Positions 7,997 through 17,011 of a stretch of DNA of 64,000 nt are shown piece by piece (the stretch's first letter is position 1; each line of letters begins with the position of its first letter). The notes under the pieces are model-generated. The model had not been told where the DNA came from. It made no database searches and worked only from the letters and a program-made list of their open reading frames with translations. The stretch lies in assembly GCF_024220585.1 (NCBI RefSeq), contig NZ_JAMXKF010000004.1, forward strand, positions 558,001-622,000, given 5' to 3'. The stretch is from Dyadobacter diqingensis (GTDB lineage Bacteria; Bacteroidota; Bacteroidia; Cytophagales; Spirosomataceae). A program made the translations under genes and the position numbers.

Positions 7997-8542
7997 ATGA
8001 ACAAAACAAAAATCCTTGCCATTTCGGGCAGTCTGAGAAGCAACTCCACGAATACTAATATCTTAAAAAACATTGGCAAAATCGCTGCAAAAGATATCGA
8101 CTTTGAAATTTTTGAAGGTCTGGAAAAATTTCCGCATTTTAATCCCGGCTTCGACGAAGACAATATCGTCGTGAGTGATTTTCGCAAAAAAATACAAAAA
8201 TCAGATGCTGTCATCATCTGCACACCCGAATACGCTTTTGGTGTTCCGGGCGTCCTGAAAAATGCCCTGGACTGGATTGTATCAACAGGCGAACTGAATG
8301 ACAAACCGGTTGCCGCAATCAGTGCCTCGCCACTGAACAGCGGCGGTGATAAAGCGCTTGCCTCGCTCCTATTAACACTAACGGCTTTGGGGACCGTAAA
8401 AAATGAAAAATCTGCACTATCGATCCCGAATATCAAACAAAAACTTAATACAGCCGGAGAAATTACCGACGAATCGCTCCAAAAATCTCTTACCCTTCTT
8501 CTTGAAAATCTGATTGTACTGGTCCATCTGAAAAAAGAATAA
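7997..8542 (+). CDS. NADPH-dependent FMN reductase family protein
   Basis: A 181-residue flavodoxin-fold reductase. The phosphate-binding loop ILAISGSLRSNSTNTNIL (residues 5-22) and TPEYAFGVPGVLKNALDWI (near residues 76-94) are the two signatures of the FMN_red/chromate and quinone reductase family. It should use NAD(P)H to reduce FMN or act on quinones and other acceptors in the cytoplasm. The gene starts 12 bases after the lipoprotein gene. A link with the flavin-dependent monooxygenase upstream is possible but they are separated by a terminator. Confidence 0.9.
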   Translation: MNKTKILAISGSLRSNSTNTNILKNIGKIAAKDIDFEIFEGLEKFPHFNPGFDEDNIVVSDFRKKIQKSDAVIICTPEYAFGVPGVLKNALDWIVSTGELNDKPVAAISASPLNSGGDKALASLLLTLTALGTVKNEKSALSIPNIKQKLNTAGEITDESLQKSLTLLLENLIVLVHLKKE

Positions 8543-8624
8543 TACCAGGTTAAATCCGACAGCTGCAATCGACTCACAACCAGTAGTTGTAGGTAATTTA
8601 AGATAAAAGACTACAATTTCCATA

Positions 8625-8651
8625 TAGTTAATATAGATATAACTACATTTG
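8625..8651 (+). promoter_or_regulatory. Inverted repeat overlapping a -7 box upstream of carbonic anhydrase
   Basis: TAGTTA and TAACTA arms with a 9-base spacer (8625-8645) run into TACATTTG (8644-8651), an exact TAnnTTTG match. No -33 TTG sits at the usual distance. If used, the leader to the ATG at 8772 would be about 110 bases. Confidence 0.4.
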
Positions 8652-8771
8652 AAGGTCAAATCAATTCCCGTTTCATCAAGATCGCCGGAAAGCTGATTTT
8701 GCAATCATAAAGACAACCACCCAACGCGTCCCAGTACAGTCCGTAATTATCCATTTTAAACATTTATTGTT

Positions 8772-9365
8772 ATGTCGGCATTACCAAACAGTTCGGTTTT
8801 TAAGGAAGTCTTATCAGCAAACAGACAATATTCTTCAAACTTCGGAGATAAGTCGAAACTCACAATCCCTCCGGCACGCCAGTTTGCGATCCTGACCTGC
8901 ATGGATGCCCGTCTGGACCCGGCTCAATATGCCGGCTTGGCCGAAGGAGATGCACACGTGATCAGAAACGCAGGCGGACGTGCCAGCGACGACGCGATCC
9001 GTTCCCTGATTATTTCGCACAAACTTTTGGGGACAAAAGAATGGTTTGTGATCCATCACACCGACTGCGGAATGGCCCTTTTTACAGATCAGATCATCAG
9101 GGATCTTTTGGCAAAAAGTCTGAAAACAGCAACGGTTGATGAAAATGGCTGGCGGAATATACAGGAAGAAGGCGGCTCAGACGAGGCACGTTTTATTCCC
9201 TTTCTTACATTTACGAATCTGGAAGACAGTGTTACGGAAGATGTGAAGAGAATCAAGGCACATCCGCTGGTGCCAAAGGATATACCAGTTTACGGGTTTG
9301 TGTATGATGTAAGATCAGGGCAGCTTATTGAGGTAAAAGAAGCCACGGAAATTGGCATAGGTTAA
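8772..9365 (+). CDS. Beta-class carbonic anhydrase
   Basis: A 197-residue protein catalysing CO2 hydration to bicarbonate in the cytoplasm. The zinc ligands and dyad are visible: Cys43 and Asp45-Arg47 in [11 protein letters not shown], and His96 and Cys99 in [24 protein letters not shown] is conserved between them. The short length and Asp-Arg spacing fit the clade of bacterial beta enzymes close to the Rv1284 type. A terminator follows directly, so the gene is a single unit. Bicarbonate from this enzyme could also matter to the class IIIb-like cyclase encoded at 57399, but that is speculation. Confidence 0.93.
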   Translation: MSALPNSSVFKEVLSANRQYSSNFGDKSKLTIPPARQFAILTCMDARLDPAQYAGLAEGDAHVIRNAGGRASDDAIRSLIISHKLLGTKEWFVIHHTDCGMALFTDQIIRDLLAKSLKTATVDENGWRNIQEEGGSDEARFIPFLTFTNLEDSVTEDVKRIKAHPLVPKDIPVYGFVYDVRSGQLIEVKEATEIGIG

Positions 9366-9390
9366 TTCCCGCAGGAAGTCATAAAAGTAA

Positions 9391-9435
9391 GCTGCCCGGC
9401 GAAAGATCTGAATCCTCTTTTGCCAGGCAGCTTTT
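9391..9435 (+). terminator. Terminator between convergent carbonic anhydrase and peptidase genes
   Basis: GCTGCCCGGC pairs with GCCAGGCAGC (9 of 10) across a 21-base loop, followed by TTTT. Confidence 0.7.
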
Positions 9436-9450
9436 AAAATCGGTAACAAC

Positions 9451-11535
9451 CTATTGACCAATACCTTCCAAAGTAAACATGAAGGCATATTGCAGGGCAA
9501 TTTCTTTCAGATACTCGAACCTTCCCGAAGCACCGCCATGTCCCGCCTCCATATTGGTTTGGAGGAGAAGCACATTTTTGTCCGTTTTGTGCGTCCTTAA
9601 TCTGGCAACCCATTTCGCAGGCTCAAAATACTGCACCTGGCTGTCGTGCAGCCCAGTGGTTACAAGCATATTCGGGTAATCCTTTTTCTCCACGTTATCA
9701 TATGGAGAATAGGATTTCATATAGTCGTAAGATTCCTTGTTTTTGGGATTTCCCCATTCATCAAACTCATTGGTAGTCAAAGGAATACTCTCGTCAAGCA
9801 TGGTCGTTACCACGTCAACGAACGGCACATCGGCCAGCACACCTCTCCATAAGTCCGGGCGCAAATTTGCAATGGCGCCCATCAACAATCCACCCGCGCT
9901 ACCTCCTTCGGCAAACAAATGGGCGGGCGACGTGTATTGTTTTTCGATAAGATATTCTGCGCAGCTGATAAAGTCGCTGAACGTATTTTTCTTTTTGAAC
10001 AACTTGCCGTCCTCATACCATTGTCGCCCCATTTCCTGCCCGCCACGTACGTGCGCGATCGCGAAAATAAATCCACGGTTCAGCAAACTCAACCGGTTCG
10101 TACTGAAACCTGCATCCATGCTGTTGCCGTAAGAACCATAAGCATACAGCAGCAGCGGCGCATTTCCATCCAGCACAATCCCTTTTTTATAAACGAGGGA
10201 AATAGGAATATTCAGCCCGTCATATGAGGTTGCGTACAACCTTTCCGTTACATACAGTTCGGGATCATACCCCCCCACAACTTCCTGACGTTTCAGCAAT
10301 TCCTTTTCCTTCGAAATCATGTTGTAGTCATAAGTCGAACCCGGCGTAGTCAGCGACGTATAATAATAGCGTAGCGTTTCGCTCGTGTATTCAGGATTGG
10401 AACCGACGTAAGCGGCGTAGGCTGGCTCTCCGAAATCAACATAATATTCGCTGTTTGTTTCATTATTTCTGATCCTGAGTTGCAGCAACCCATTTTTCCG
10501 TTCCGTAACGACCAGATACTTCTCAAAAACCTCTATACCTTCAATTAACACATCCGCGCTGGTCGGTATTACCTCCGTCCAGTTTTCTACACCGGTCTTG
10601 TCCAACGGAGTTTCCATCAGTTTAAAATTCAGCGCATCCTGATTCGTTACAACCAGAAATTTGTCATTCTGATGGTCGATATCGTATAGAACATCTTTGA
10701 TCCTTTCCTGAAAAACCGTGAATTCTCCCTCCGGCTGATCCGCATCTAACAGGTAATACTCAGAAGAAACCGTCGCAGACGAGCCGATGATGATATATTT
10801 CCCAGACTTGGTTTTCCCAACGCCGATGTAATTGCTGTTATCATTCTCCTTGTAAACTACCACATCCTCGCTGGAATTCTGCCCGAGCGCATGTCTTTTG
10901 ATCTCTTCGCTCAGCAGCGTTTTGGGATTGGTGGCGGTGTAAAACAAGGTACGGTTGTCATTTCCCCAAACAGACCCGCCGCTTGCCGGAAATATTGAAT
11001 CGGCATAGGTTTCACCGGTTTCAAGGTTTTTGATAAAAATGGTATACTGACGCCGCGAAACGGTGTCGACACCATAGGCCAGCAATTTATTATCCGGACT
11101 GATATTAAAACCCGTGGCAGAATAATAGGCATGATCTTTCGCCATAAGATCCACATCCAGAATCATTTCTTCAGGTGCATCCAGACTACCTTTTTTCCGG
11201 CAATATTTATAGTACTGCTCCCCTTCTTCACTTCGGGTGTAATAAAAATAACCATTTTTGAAAACCGGGACCGATTCATCCTTTTCCTTGATCCGGCCCT
11301 TCATCTCCGCAAACAGGTTTTCCTGAAATTGCTTCGTACCGGCCATCATGGCATCTTTATAGGTATTTTCTTCATTAAGGTAGCCTACAACCTTATCACT
11401 GTCCGGACCTTCGCTAAAAAAATCGGCCATCCAGTAGTATTCATCGATGCGTACATCACCGTGCATACCCGTATCATACGGTTTCTGATCGGCAACGGGA
11501 GGAGTTAAATCAGGCCAGTTATATGTTTGTTCCAC
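9451..11535 (-). CDS. ptrB: S9 family peptidase, oligopeptidase B-like
   Basis: A 694-residue prolyl-oligopeptidase family serine peptidase. The N-terminal half is a seven-bladed propeller. The C-terminal alpha/beta hydrolase carries the catalytic triad Ser546 (EGGSAGG), Asp631 (TGLHDSQVQ) and His666 (EAGHGG). YGSYGNSMDAGF and AHVRGGQEMGRQWYEDGKL (landmarks) are typical of oligopeptidase B, which cleaves peptides after basic residues in the cytoplasm. No signal peptide is visible at MEQTYNWPDLTPP. The start is supported by the family motif PPVA...HGDVRIDEYYWM. It is a single gene between two terminators. Cleavage specificity is inferred from family, not seen. Confidence 0.92.
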   Translation of the reverse strand: MEQTYNWPDLTPPVADQKPYDTGMHGDVRIDEYYWMADFFSEGPDSDKVVGYLNEENTYKDAMMAGTKQFQENLFAEMKGRIKEKDESVPVFKNGYFYYTRSEEGEQYYKYCRKKGSLDAPEEMILDVDLMAKDHAYYSATGFNISPDNKLLAYGVDTVSRRQYTIFIKNLETGETYADSIFPASGGSVWGNDNRTLFYTATNPKTLLSEEIKRHALGQNSSEDVVVYKENDNSNYIGVGKTKSGKYIIIGSSATVSSEYYLLDADQPEGEFTVFQERIKDVLYDIDHQNDKFLVVTNQDALNFKLMETPLDKTGVENWTEVIPTSADVLIEGIEVFEKYLVVTERKNGLLQLRIRNNETNSEYYVDFGEPAYAAYVGSNPEYTSETLRYYYTSLTTPGSTYDYNMISKEKELLKRQEVVGGYDPELYVTERLYATSYDGLNIPISLVYKKGIVLDGNAPLLLYAYGSYGNSMDAGFSTNRLSLLNRGFIFAIAHVRGGQEMGRQWYEDGKLFKKKNTFSDFISCAEYLIEKQYTSPAHLFAEGGSAGGLLMGAIANLRPDLWRGVLADVPFVDVVTTMLDESIPLTTNEFDEWGNPKNKESYDYMKSYSPYDNVEKKDYPNMLVTTGLHDSQVQYFEPAKWVARLRTHKTDKNVLLLQTNMEAGHGGASGRFEYLKEIALQYAFMFTLEGIGQ

Positions 11536-11619
11536 TTGAATTAGGTTTATATCAAAAAACGATAACGGCGAAAATCACAAAAAAAATTCGCATTCACTCC
11601 TTTTTTGACTCGTTATATC

Positions 11620-11662
11620 AAAAAGAAAGCTGCCGGCTCCCCATTCGGAACCGGCAGCTTTC
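11620..11662 (-). terminator. Terminator after collagen-like gene
   Basis: GAAAGCTGCCGG (11625-11636) pairs perfectly with CCGGCAGCTTTC (11651-11662). On the minus strand it is followed by a T run (A run at 11621-11624). Confidence 0.85.
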
Positions 11663-11697
11663 TGATTATAAATAATTTATGAAAAGCCAGCAGAAGC

Positions 11698-12243
11698 TTA
11701 ATCCTTGATATTGAACAGCGTTTTTGCTTCCTCGTAGCTGAGTTTTTCGTAATTCATCCGAACAGCCTGACCGCCTGGAATGACCACGTAACGGAATTCA
11801 TACGTTGTAGCTGGCTCAACAGTTGCCTCAATAGGCGTCGACCAGATTCTCAGTGTGTTTACATTGAGTGAGAAATCAATATACTCTTCTGTAAACTGAG
11901 ACTTAATGCTCAGCGGAAGCTGACGAACGTTGTTATCGCCCACATTAACTTTTGCATAAACAAGCACAACACCTTTGTCCAGAATATCCTGTGTGATCCG
12001 CGGCGCGGTTACGTCAATGTAGGAACGGACAATGCTGTTGAAATTCATTTTGCTCCATGTTCCGGCCTTAGCCCAGCTCGAATAAAACACATTGGCACTA
12101 CCCGCCGGTCCTGCCGGTCCTGTGGCACCATCCTTTCCCGGCGTGCTAACGCCTGCCGGTCCCTGTGGTCCTTCCGGGCCCTTGCAAGCCTGCGCAAACA
12201 CCAACCCCATCATTAAAATTGCTAACGTAAATTGTTTTTTCAT
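11698..12243 (-). CDS. Collagen-like lipoprotein
   Basis: 181 residues from the ATG at 12243; an ATG three codons upstream is also possible. The signal MKKQFTLAILMMGLVFAQAC ends in a lipobox Cys. It is immediately followed by Gly-X-Y repeats (KGPEGPQGPAG, then GKDGATGPAGPAG) interrupted once. The C-terminal 130 residues form a compact, probably beta-rich domain (NVFYSSWAKAGTW ... FRYVVIPGG) found with such collagen stalks in Bacteroidota. The protein probably sits on the outer membrane with the short stalk projecting the globular domain. It is a single gene with its own terminator, divergent from polA. Ligand unknown. Confidence 0.88.
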   Translation of the reverse strand: MKKQFTLAILMMGLVFAQACKGPEGPQGPAGVSTPGKDGATGPAGPAGSANVFYSSWAKAGTWSKMNFNSIVRSYIDVTAPRITQDILDKGVVLVYAKVNVGDNNVRQLPLSIKSQFTEEYIDFSLNVNTLRIWSTPIEATVEPATTYEFRYVVIPGGQAVRMNYEKLSYEEAKTLFNIKD

Positions 12244-12373
12244 TGCTCTCATTTTCTCTTATACTGATGATTCTCTGCTAAAAAATAAGGCGAAGATGCT
12301 GATTTGGCCGGTCATAAGCAAAAAATGAGCCGGATTTAGGATCGCGGTAGTCACAAAATAGTCCGGCTTACAT

Positions 12374-12381
12374 TATCTTTG
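12374..12381 (+). promoter_or_regulatory. -7 box of polA promoter
   Basis: TATCTTTG, an exact TAnnTTTG match, lies 22 bases before the polA ATG. No -33 TTG at the expected distance was found. Confidence 0.45.
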
Positions 12382-12403
12382 GTTTTCGTTTATCAAAAAT
12401 CTT

Positions 12404-15277
12404 ATGGAGAAACCCACCCAAAAGCTATTTTTACTCGACGCCATGGCGTTGATTTACCGTGCACATTTTGCTTTTATAAAAGCTCCCAGAATTACATCCA
12501 AGGGACTGAATACCAGTGCCGTATTCGGGTTCACCAATACCTTGCTGGAAGTTTTGCAAAAGGAAAAACCGACGCACATTGGTGTAGCTTTTGATACTTC
12601 TGCTCCCACATTCAGGCATATTGAGTATCCGGCTTACAAAGCACAGCGTGAAGCCCAACCGGAAGATATCACGGTTGCCATTCCATATGTGAAGAAATTG
12701 CTGGAAGCGATGTGTATCCCGATCCTCATTCTGGACGGGTTTGAAGCCGACGATATTATTGGAACCATTGCCAAGGAAGCTTCCAAAGCAAATTTTGAGG
12801 TTTTCATGATGACACCGGATAAGGATTTCGGTCAGCTGGTGGAAGAGCATGTACATATTTACAAGCCCGCTTTTATGGGCAAAGGCGCAGAAAAACTGGG
12901 TATCAATGAAGTGTTGGAACGCTGGCAGATCAAGCGCATCGACCAGGTGATTGATATGCTCGGTCTTATGGGTGATGCCGTTGATAACATTCCGGGAATT
13001 CCCGGCGTTGGTGAAAAAACTGCGCAAAAACTGATTGCTGAATACGACACGATTGAAAATCTGATCGCTCATGGTCATGAAATAAAAGGGAAGCTCGGTG
13101 AAAAAGTCCGTGAACATGCGGATCAGGCACTTTTGAGTAAGAAACTTGCAACGATTGACATCACTGTCCCGGTTCCTTTCGATGCGGAAGACCTGACGAT
13201 ATGCGGTGCTAACCGCGACAAAGTCAATGCGCTTTTCGACGAGCTTGAATTCAAGACCCTGCGTCAGCGAATTCTCGGCAGCGATACACCGGCCGCAACC
13301 ACTCCTGCACCCCAGGTGAAGGTGGTCGATAAAAAAGGACAGTATGATTTATTTGGGAATCCAGCCGCTGCTGAAACGGCAACGCCAACCCAGCAGGACA
13401 AGGATATCGCCAATTTTGAAGCTTCGGCAGAAGGTGAAGAAGAATCGGCTGTTACCTCTCCGAGAAAGACCATCGACAATACTTTCCATCGTTACCACAC
13501 TGTGGATACGCCGGAAACGATGAAAAGCCTGGCACATTACCTGAGCCTTCAGTCCGCTTTTTGTTTTGATACAGAAACCACCGCGCTGGAAACCATTGAT
13601 GCGGATCTGGTCGGTTTGTCGTTTGCTTATATCCCGGGTGAGGCGTTTTACGTACCCGTGCCGGCGGACAAGGAAAAGGCGCAGGAAATTGTCGAATATT
13701 TCAGAGAAGTATTTGAAAATGAATCCATTGAAAAGATCGGACAAAATGTAAAATATGACATTCTCGTTCTGAAAAACTATAACATCGAAGTAAAGGGCAA
13801 GTTGCAGGACACCATGCTGGCTCATTATCTGCTGGAACCGGACAAACGTCACGGAATGGATATCCTGGCGGAAACGTATCTGAATTACGAACCGGTTTCG
13901 ATCACCTCGCTGATTGGTAAAAAAGGTGTAAAACAGGGCAATATGCGCGATGTTTCCATTCCGGAGGCCACGCAGTACGCCGGTGAAGATGCGGATATTA
14001 CCTTGCAGCTCAATACAATTTTCAGCAAAGAGCTGCCGAAGTATAATGCACAAAAATTGTTCGAGACGGTAGAGATGCCTTTGGTTCAGGTACTGGCGTC
14101 GATGGAAAATACAGGCGTAAGACTTGATACGAATGCGTTGGCGGAGATGTCTCAGGTACTGGAAGGTGATTTGCGTAAAACCGAATCCGAGATATTTGAA
14201 ATCGCAGGACAATCCTTCAATATCGGCTCACCGAAACAATTGGGAGAAGTGCTTTTCGATAAAATGAAGCTGATCGACAAGCCTAAAAAAACCAAGACGG
14301 GGCAATACGCAACGGGCGAAGAAATTCTTTCGGAGTTGGAAGGCCAGTTTGAAATTGCGAGGAAAATTCTGGATTACCGTGAATTGCAGAAGTTGAAATC
14401 AACCTATGTTGACGCACTTCCGACGTTGGTTAGCCCACGTACAGGCCGCATTCACACTTCCTACAACCAGGCTGTCGCTGCTACGGGACGACTGAGTTCA
14501 ACCAACCCGAACCTTCAGAACATTCCGATCCGCACGCCACGTGGAAGGGAAATCAGGAAAGCGTTTGTGCCGGACAGCGAGGACTTCCAGATTCTTTCGG
14601 CGGATTATTCGCAGATTGAATTGCGTATCATGGCGGCCTTCAGCGAAGATGCCAGTATGATTGAAGCCTTTAATCAGGGAAGGGATATCCACGCTACCAC
14701 CGCCAGTAAAGTATTTAAGGTCGATCTTCCTGATGTTACCTCTGATATGCGGCGCAAAGCCAAGATGGTGAATTTTGGTATTATTTATGGTATTTCGGCC
14801 TTTGGGCTGGGGCAACGCCTTGCCATTCCGAGAGGCGAAGCTTCCGAGATTATCAAATCGTATTTTGAAGAATTTCCGGCTGTAAAAAGATATATGGATC
14901 AGGTGATCGTCGATGCGCGCGACCTGCATTATGTCCAGACCATTCTGGGACGTCGCAGATATCTTCCTGACATCAATTCACGTAATCAGACCAACCGTGG
15001 TTTTGCGGAACGAAATGCCATCAATGCGCCTATTCAGGGTTCTGCCGCCGATATGATCAAAGTTGCGATGATTAACATCCATGATTTTATCAAACAGGAA
15101 AAACTGCGTTCACGGATGATTTTGCAGGTGCATGATGAATTGGTGTTCGATGTTCATCGTGATGAAATCGGGCTGATCAAAGAAAAAGTGGACGAGCTGA
15201 TGCGTACAGCCATTCCGCTGGCCGTTAAAATGGAAACAGGGATCGGGATTGGCGCCAACTGGCTTGAAGCGCACTGA
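12404..15277 (+). CDS. polA: DNA polymerase I
   Basis: A 957-residue, full-length enzyme for Okazaki fragment maturation and repair. The N-terminal 5'-3' exonuclease spans about residues 1-290 (LLDAMALIYRAHFAF, GFEADDIIGT, PDKDFGQLV, DNIPGIPGVGEKTA). A linker of low complexity follows. The 3'-5' exonuclease looks intact: Asp389 and Glu391 in CFDTETT, the NVKYDILVL Asp, and YAGEDADIT. The polymerase domain has the metal Asp734 (LSADYSQIELR), the O-helix RRKAKMVNFGIIYG and Asp911-Glu912 (VHDELVF). It is monocistronic, with a strong terminator directly after. Confidence 0.98.
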   Translation: MEKPTQKLFLLDAMALIYRAHFAFIKAPRITSKGLNTSAVFGFTNTLLEVLQKEKPTHIGVAFDTSAPTFRHIEYPAYKAQREAQPEDITVAIPYVKKLLEAMCIPILILDGFEADDIIGTIAKEASKANFEVFMMTPDKDFGQLVEEHVHIYKPAFMGKGAEKLGINEVLERWQIKRIDQVIDMLGLMGDAVDNIPGIPGVGEKTAQKLIAEYDTIENLIAHGHEIKGKLGEKVREHADQALLSKKLATIDITVPVPFDAEDLTICGANRDKVNALFDELEFKTLRQRILGSDTPAATTPAPQVKVVDKKGQYDLFGNPAAAETATPTQQDKDIANFEASAEGEEESAVTSPRKTIDNTFHRYHTVDTPETMKSLAHYLSLQSAFCFDTETTALETIDADLVGLSFAYIPGEAFYVPVPADKEKAQEIVEYFREVFENESIEKIGQNVKYDILVLKNYNIEVKGKLQDTMLAHYLLEPDKRHGMDILAETYLNYEPVSITSLIGKKGVKQGNMRDVSIPEATQYAGEDADITLQLNTIFSKELPKYNAQKLFETVEMPLVQVLASMENTGVRLDTNALAEMSQVLEGDLRKTESEIFEIAGQSFNIGSPKQLGEVLFDKMKLIDKPKKTKTGQYATGEEILSELEGQFEIARKILDYRELQKLKSTYVDALPTLVSPRTGRIHTSYNQAVAATGRLSSTNPNLQNIPIRTPRGREIRKAFVPDSEDFQILSADYSQIELRIMAAFSEDASMIEAFNQGRDIHATTASKVFKVDLPDVTSDMRRKAKMVNFGIIYGISAFGLGQRLAIPRGEASEIIKSYFEEFPAVKRYMDQVIVDARDLHYVQTILGRRRYLPDINSRNQTNRGFAERNAINAPIQGSAADMIKVAMINIHDFIKQEKLRSRMILQVHDELVFDVHRDEIGLIKEKVDELMRTAIPLAVKMETGIGIGANWLEAH

Positions 15278-15300
15278 CAATCTGAGCTTTCAAATACTTT

Positions 15301-15342
15301 ACAATAAAAATGTCCGGCTTTCAGGCCGGACATTTTTATTGT
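15301..15342. terminator. Bidirectional terminator between polA and susD-like gene
   Basis: Perfect 18-base stem, 15301-15318 with 15325-15342 (core ATGTCCGGC/GCCGGACAT), loop TTTCAG. A and T runs on both sides let it work for both convergent genes. Confidence 0.93.
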
Positions 15343-15372
15343 AACTCTTAATATAACTTGGTTACCGCACTT

Positions 15373-16968
15373 TTATTTTGTCAGCCAAATCGCGTCATTA
15401 ATCACATCCTTCCCTGAAAATTGCCTGTCTATGGCTGTTTTATAATTCTCAGCATTGTATTGAATCTCTGAGGCAGGATATAACCAACGGACGGCAATAC
15501 GGCCGGAATTGCCTGTACCTACCCCTGTCATGAATTTCGGAAATCCAGTACGTCGGTAATCGAAATAAGCCTCCGAACCGGAATTCATAAAAAATGCCAG
15601 GTATTTTTGCGTTACAATTTGTTCAAGACCAGCTACATTATTGCCGCTGTATTTTATAAGGGGCTGCGCATAATACGCATCAAAACTGAAATTCACGCTG
15701 TACGTGTTAAAACCTGCTGCATCTATCCCACCCGTTTTAGAATATCGCATGACATTAGCGCCTTCTTTAATTCCATAAAAACTCATGGAAGCTTTGATCC
15801 CTTTCTGATACCAATCTTCCGCGTTTCCAGGCGCCCAGCCACGGTTAAGCCCCTCAGCAATGTTGAAACACATTTCCGGATACCCAACAATAAATACATT
15901 TTCACCCGTGTAATTCGAATAGTAGCGTGAACGGCTTTGAAATGAATACGCCCCCGGTGCAAATCCTGTACCGTTATCAATACCCGCCTTAGCAGCCATA
16001 TCCCCTAGTGCTTCTCCTGAACTTGCTCCTACAAAAGCGGTAAAATCAGATGGCAATTTACCTGCTTTCAATTGTGCCCCCGCAGGTTCCGTGGTGATCA
16101 TCACCCGTGGATCATTACGCTCTGACAATAAACCTACATACGTAGCGGCCATGTTTTGTCGGGTTGCATCGAAACCAAAGTTGTCTGGGTTCGAGGGATA
16201 TTTATTAAAATTATTTGAAACAAATTCAAGGTTTTCGGTAAGTCCCTCCGGTAATGGATATTTAGCAGGATTACCCAATATTTCTGCAAACTGACTTTTC
16301 AAATTTAAACCTGCCTCTGCCTCCTTTTTGCTCAGGCGTATCAGCATGCGTAATCGGAAAGCGTTGATCACTTTTTGCCATTTTGCCAGTTTTCCGCCAA
16401 AATAAAAATCTCCTGGCACATCAGTTTCACCCTTAGCAATTAAAGCGGGAATCTCTGTGTTTGCTTCGTCCAGCCATTTCAGGATCTGGATATAAATATC
16501 CTTTTGCGAATCATATTTTGGGACAAGGTTGTCACGTCCAAGTAAAGCCTCATTCATTGGCAGATCACCGGTACGAGCTGACATCTGATCCATAAAAAAG
16601 GCACGAAAAAACTTTCCCAAAACTGAATAACCATTAACATCAGCTGCACCCGTTTTTTTCTGTTCCAGTTCCATTTGCACTACATTCTTCAATGTTGTGT
16701 AATGGTTCGTGTAAGCAGCCCACTGGTACTCATTATTCCCGTAGTAATTGTAATTGATCGCGTAAAACTGATTCCAGCGCATTTCCGAGCTAAAAGGTTT
16801 ACCAGTATTATTATACATATCATATTCTATCCCTTGCAAAATAAGGGAAGGGGGTGCTGAACCTGCACGGTTTGGATCAATTTCAAGTTCTTCAAAAGAC
16901 TTTTCGCAGCCTGTAAATAACAAAGCTGAGAGTGTCAAAAGACCTAATATTTTTTTATGACGACGCAT
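15373..16968 (-). CDS. SusD/RagB-like nutrient-binding outer membrane lipoprotein
   Basis: A 531-residue lipoprotein with Cys21 after ALLFTG. It belongs to the SusD-like_2 branch (CEKSFEELEIDPNRA at the mature start, YFDYRRTGFPKF and IAVRWLYPASEIQYN near the C-terminus). TPR-like helices for partner binding are expected. It follows the SusC gene by 43 bases, so they form a SusCD uptake pair on the cell surface. No glycosidase, peptidase or kinase is next to it, so the ligand cannot be guessed from context; this branch also occurs in non-glycan uptake loci. Confidence 0.93.
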   Translation of the reverse strand: MRRHKKILGLLTLSALLFTGCEKSFEELEIDPNRAGSAPPSLILQGIEYDMYNNTGKPFSSEMRWNQFYAINYNYYGNNEYQWAAYTNHYTTLKNVVQMELEQKKTGAADVNGYSVLGKFFRAFFMDQMSARTGDLPMNEALLGRDNLVPKYDSQKDIYIQILKWLDEANTEIPALIAKGETDVPGDFYFGGKLAKWQKVINAFRLRMLIRLSKKEAEAGLNLKSQFAEILGNPAKYPLPEGLTENLEFVSNNFNKYPSNPDNFGFDATRQNMAATYVGLLSERNDPRVMITTEPAGAQLKAGKLPSDFTAFVGASSGEALGDMAAKAGIDNGTGFAPGAYSFQSRSRYYSNYTGENVFIVGYPEMCFNIAEGLNRGWAPGNAEDWYQKGIKASMSFYGIKEGANVMRYSKTGGIDAAGFNTYSVNFSFDAYYAQPLIKYSGNNVAGLEQIVTQKYLAFFMNSGSEAYFDYRRTGFPKFMTGVGTGNSGRIAVRWLYPASEIQYNAENYKTAIDRQFSGKDVINDAIWLTK

Positions 16969-17011
16969 CTTTTTTTATGTTAAAGTTTTTAAATGTCCAA
17001 TGTCGGATTGA

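Noticed and set aside
12431..14212. Long minus-strand ORFs of 228 and 287 codons over polA
   Set aside because: They are antisense to conserved exonuclease and polymerase codons and have no recognisable domain.
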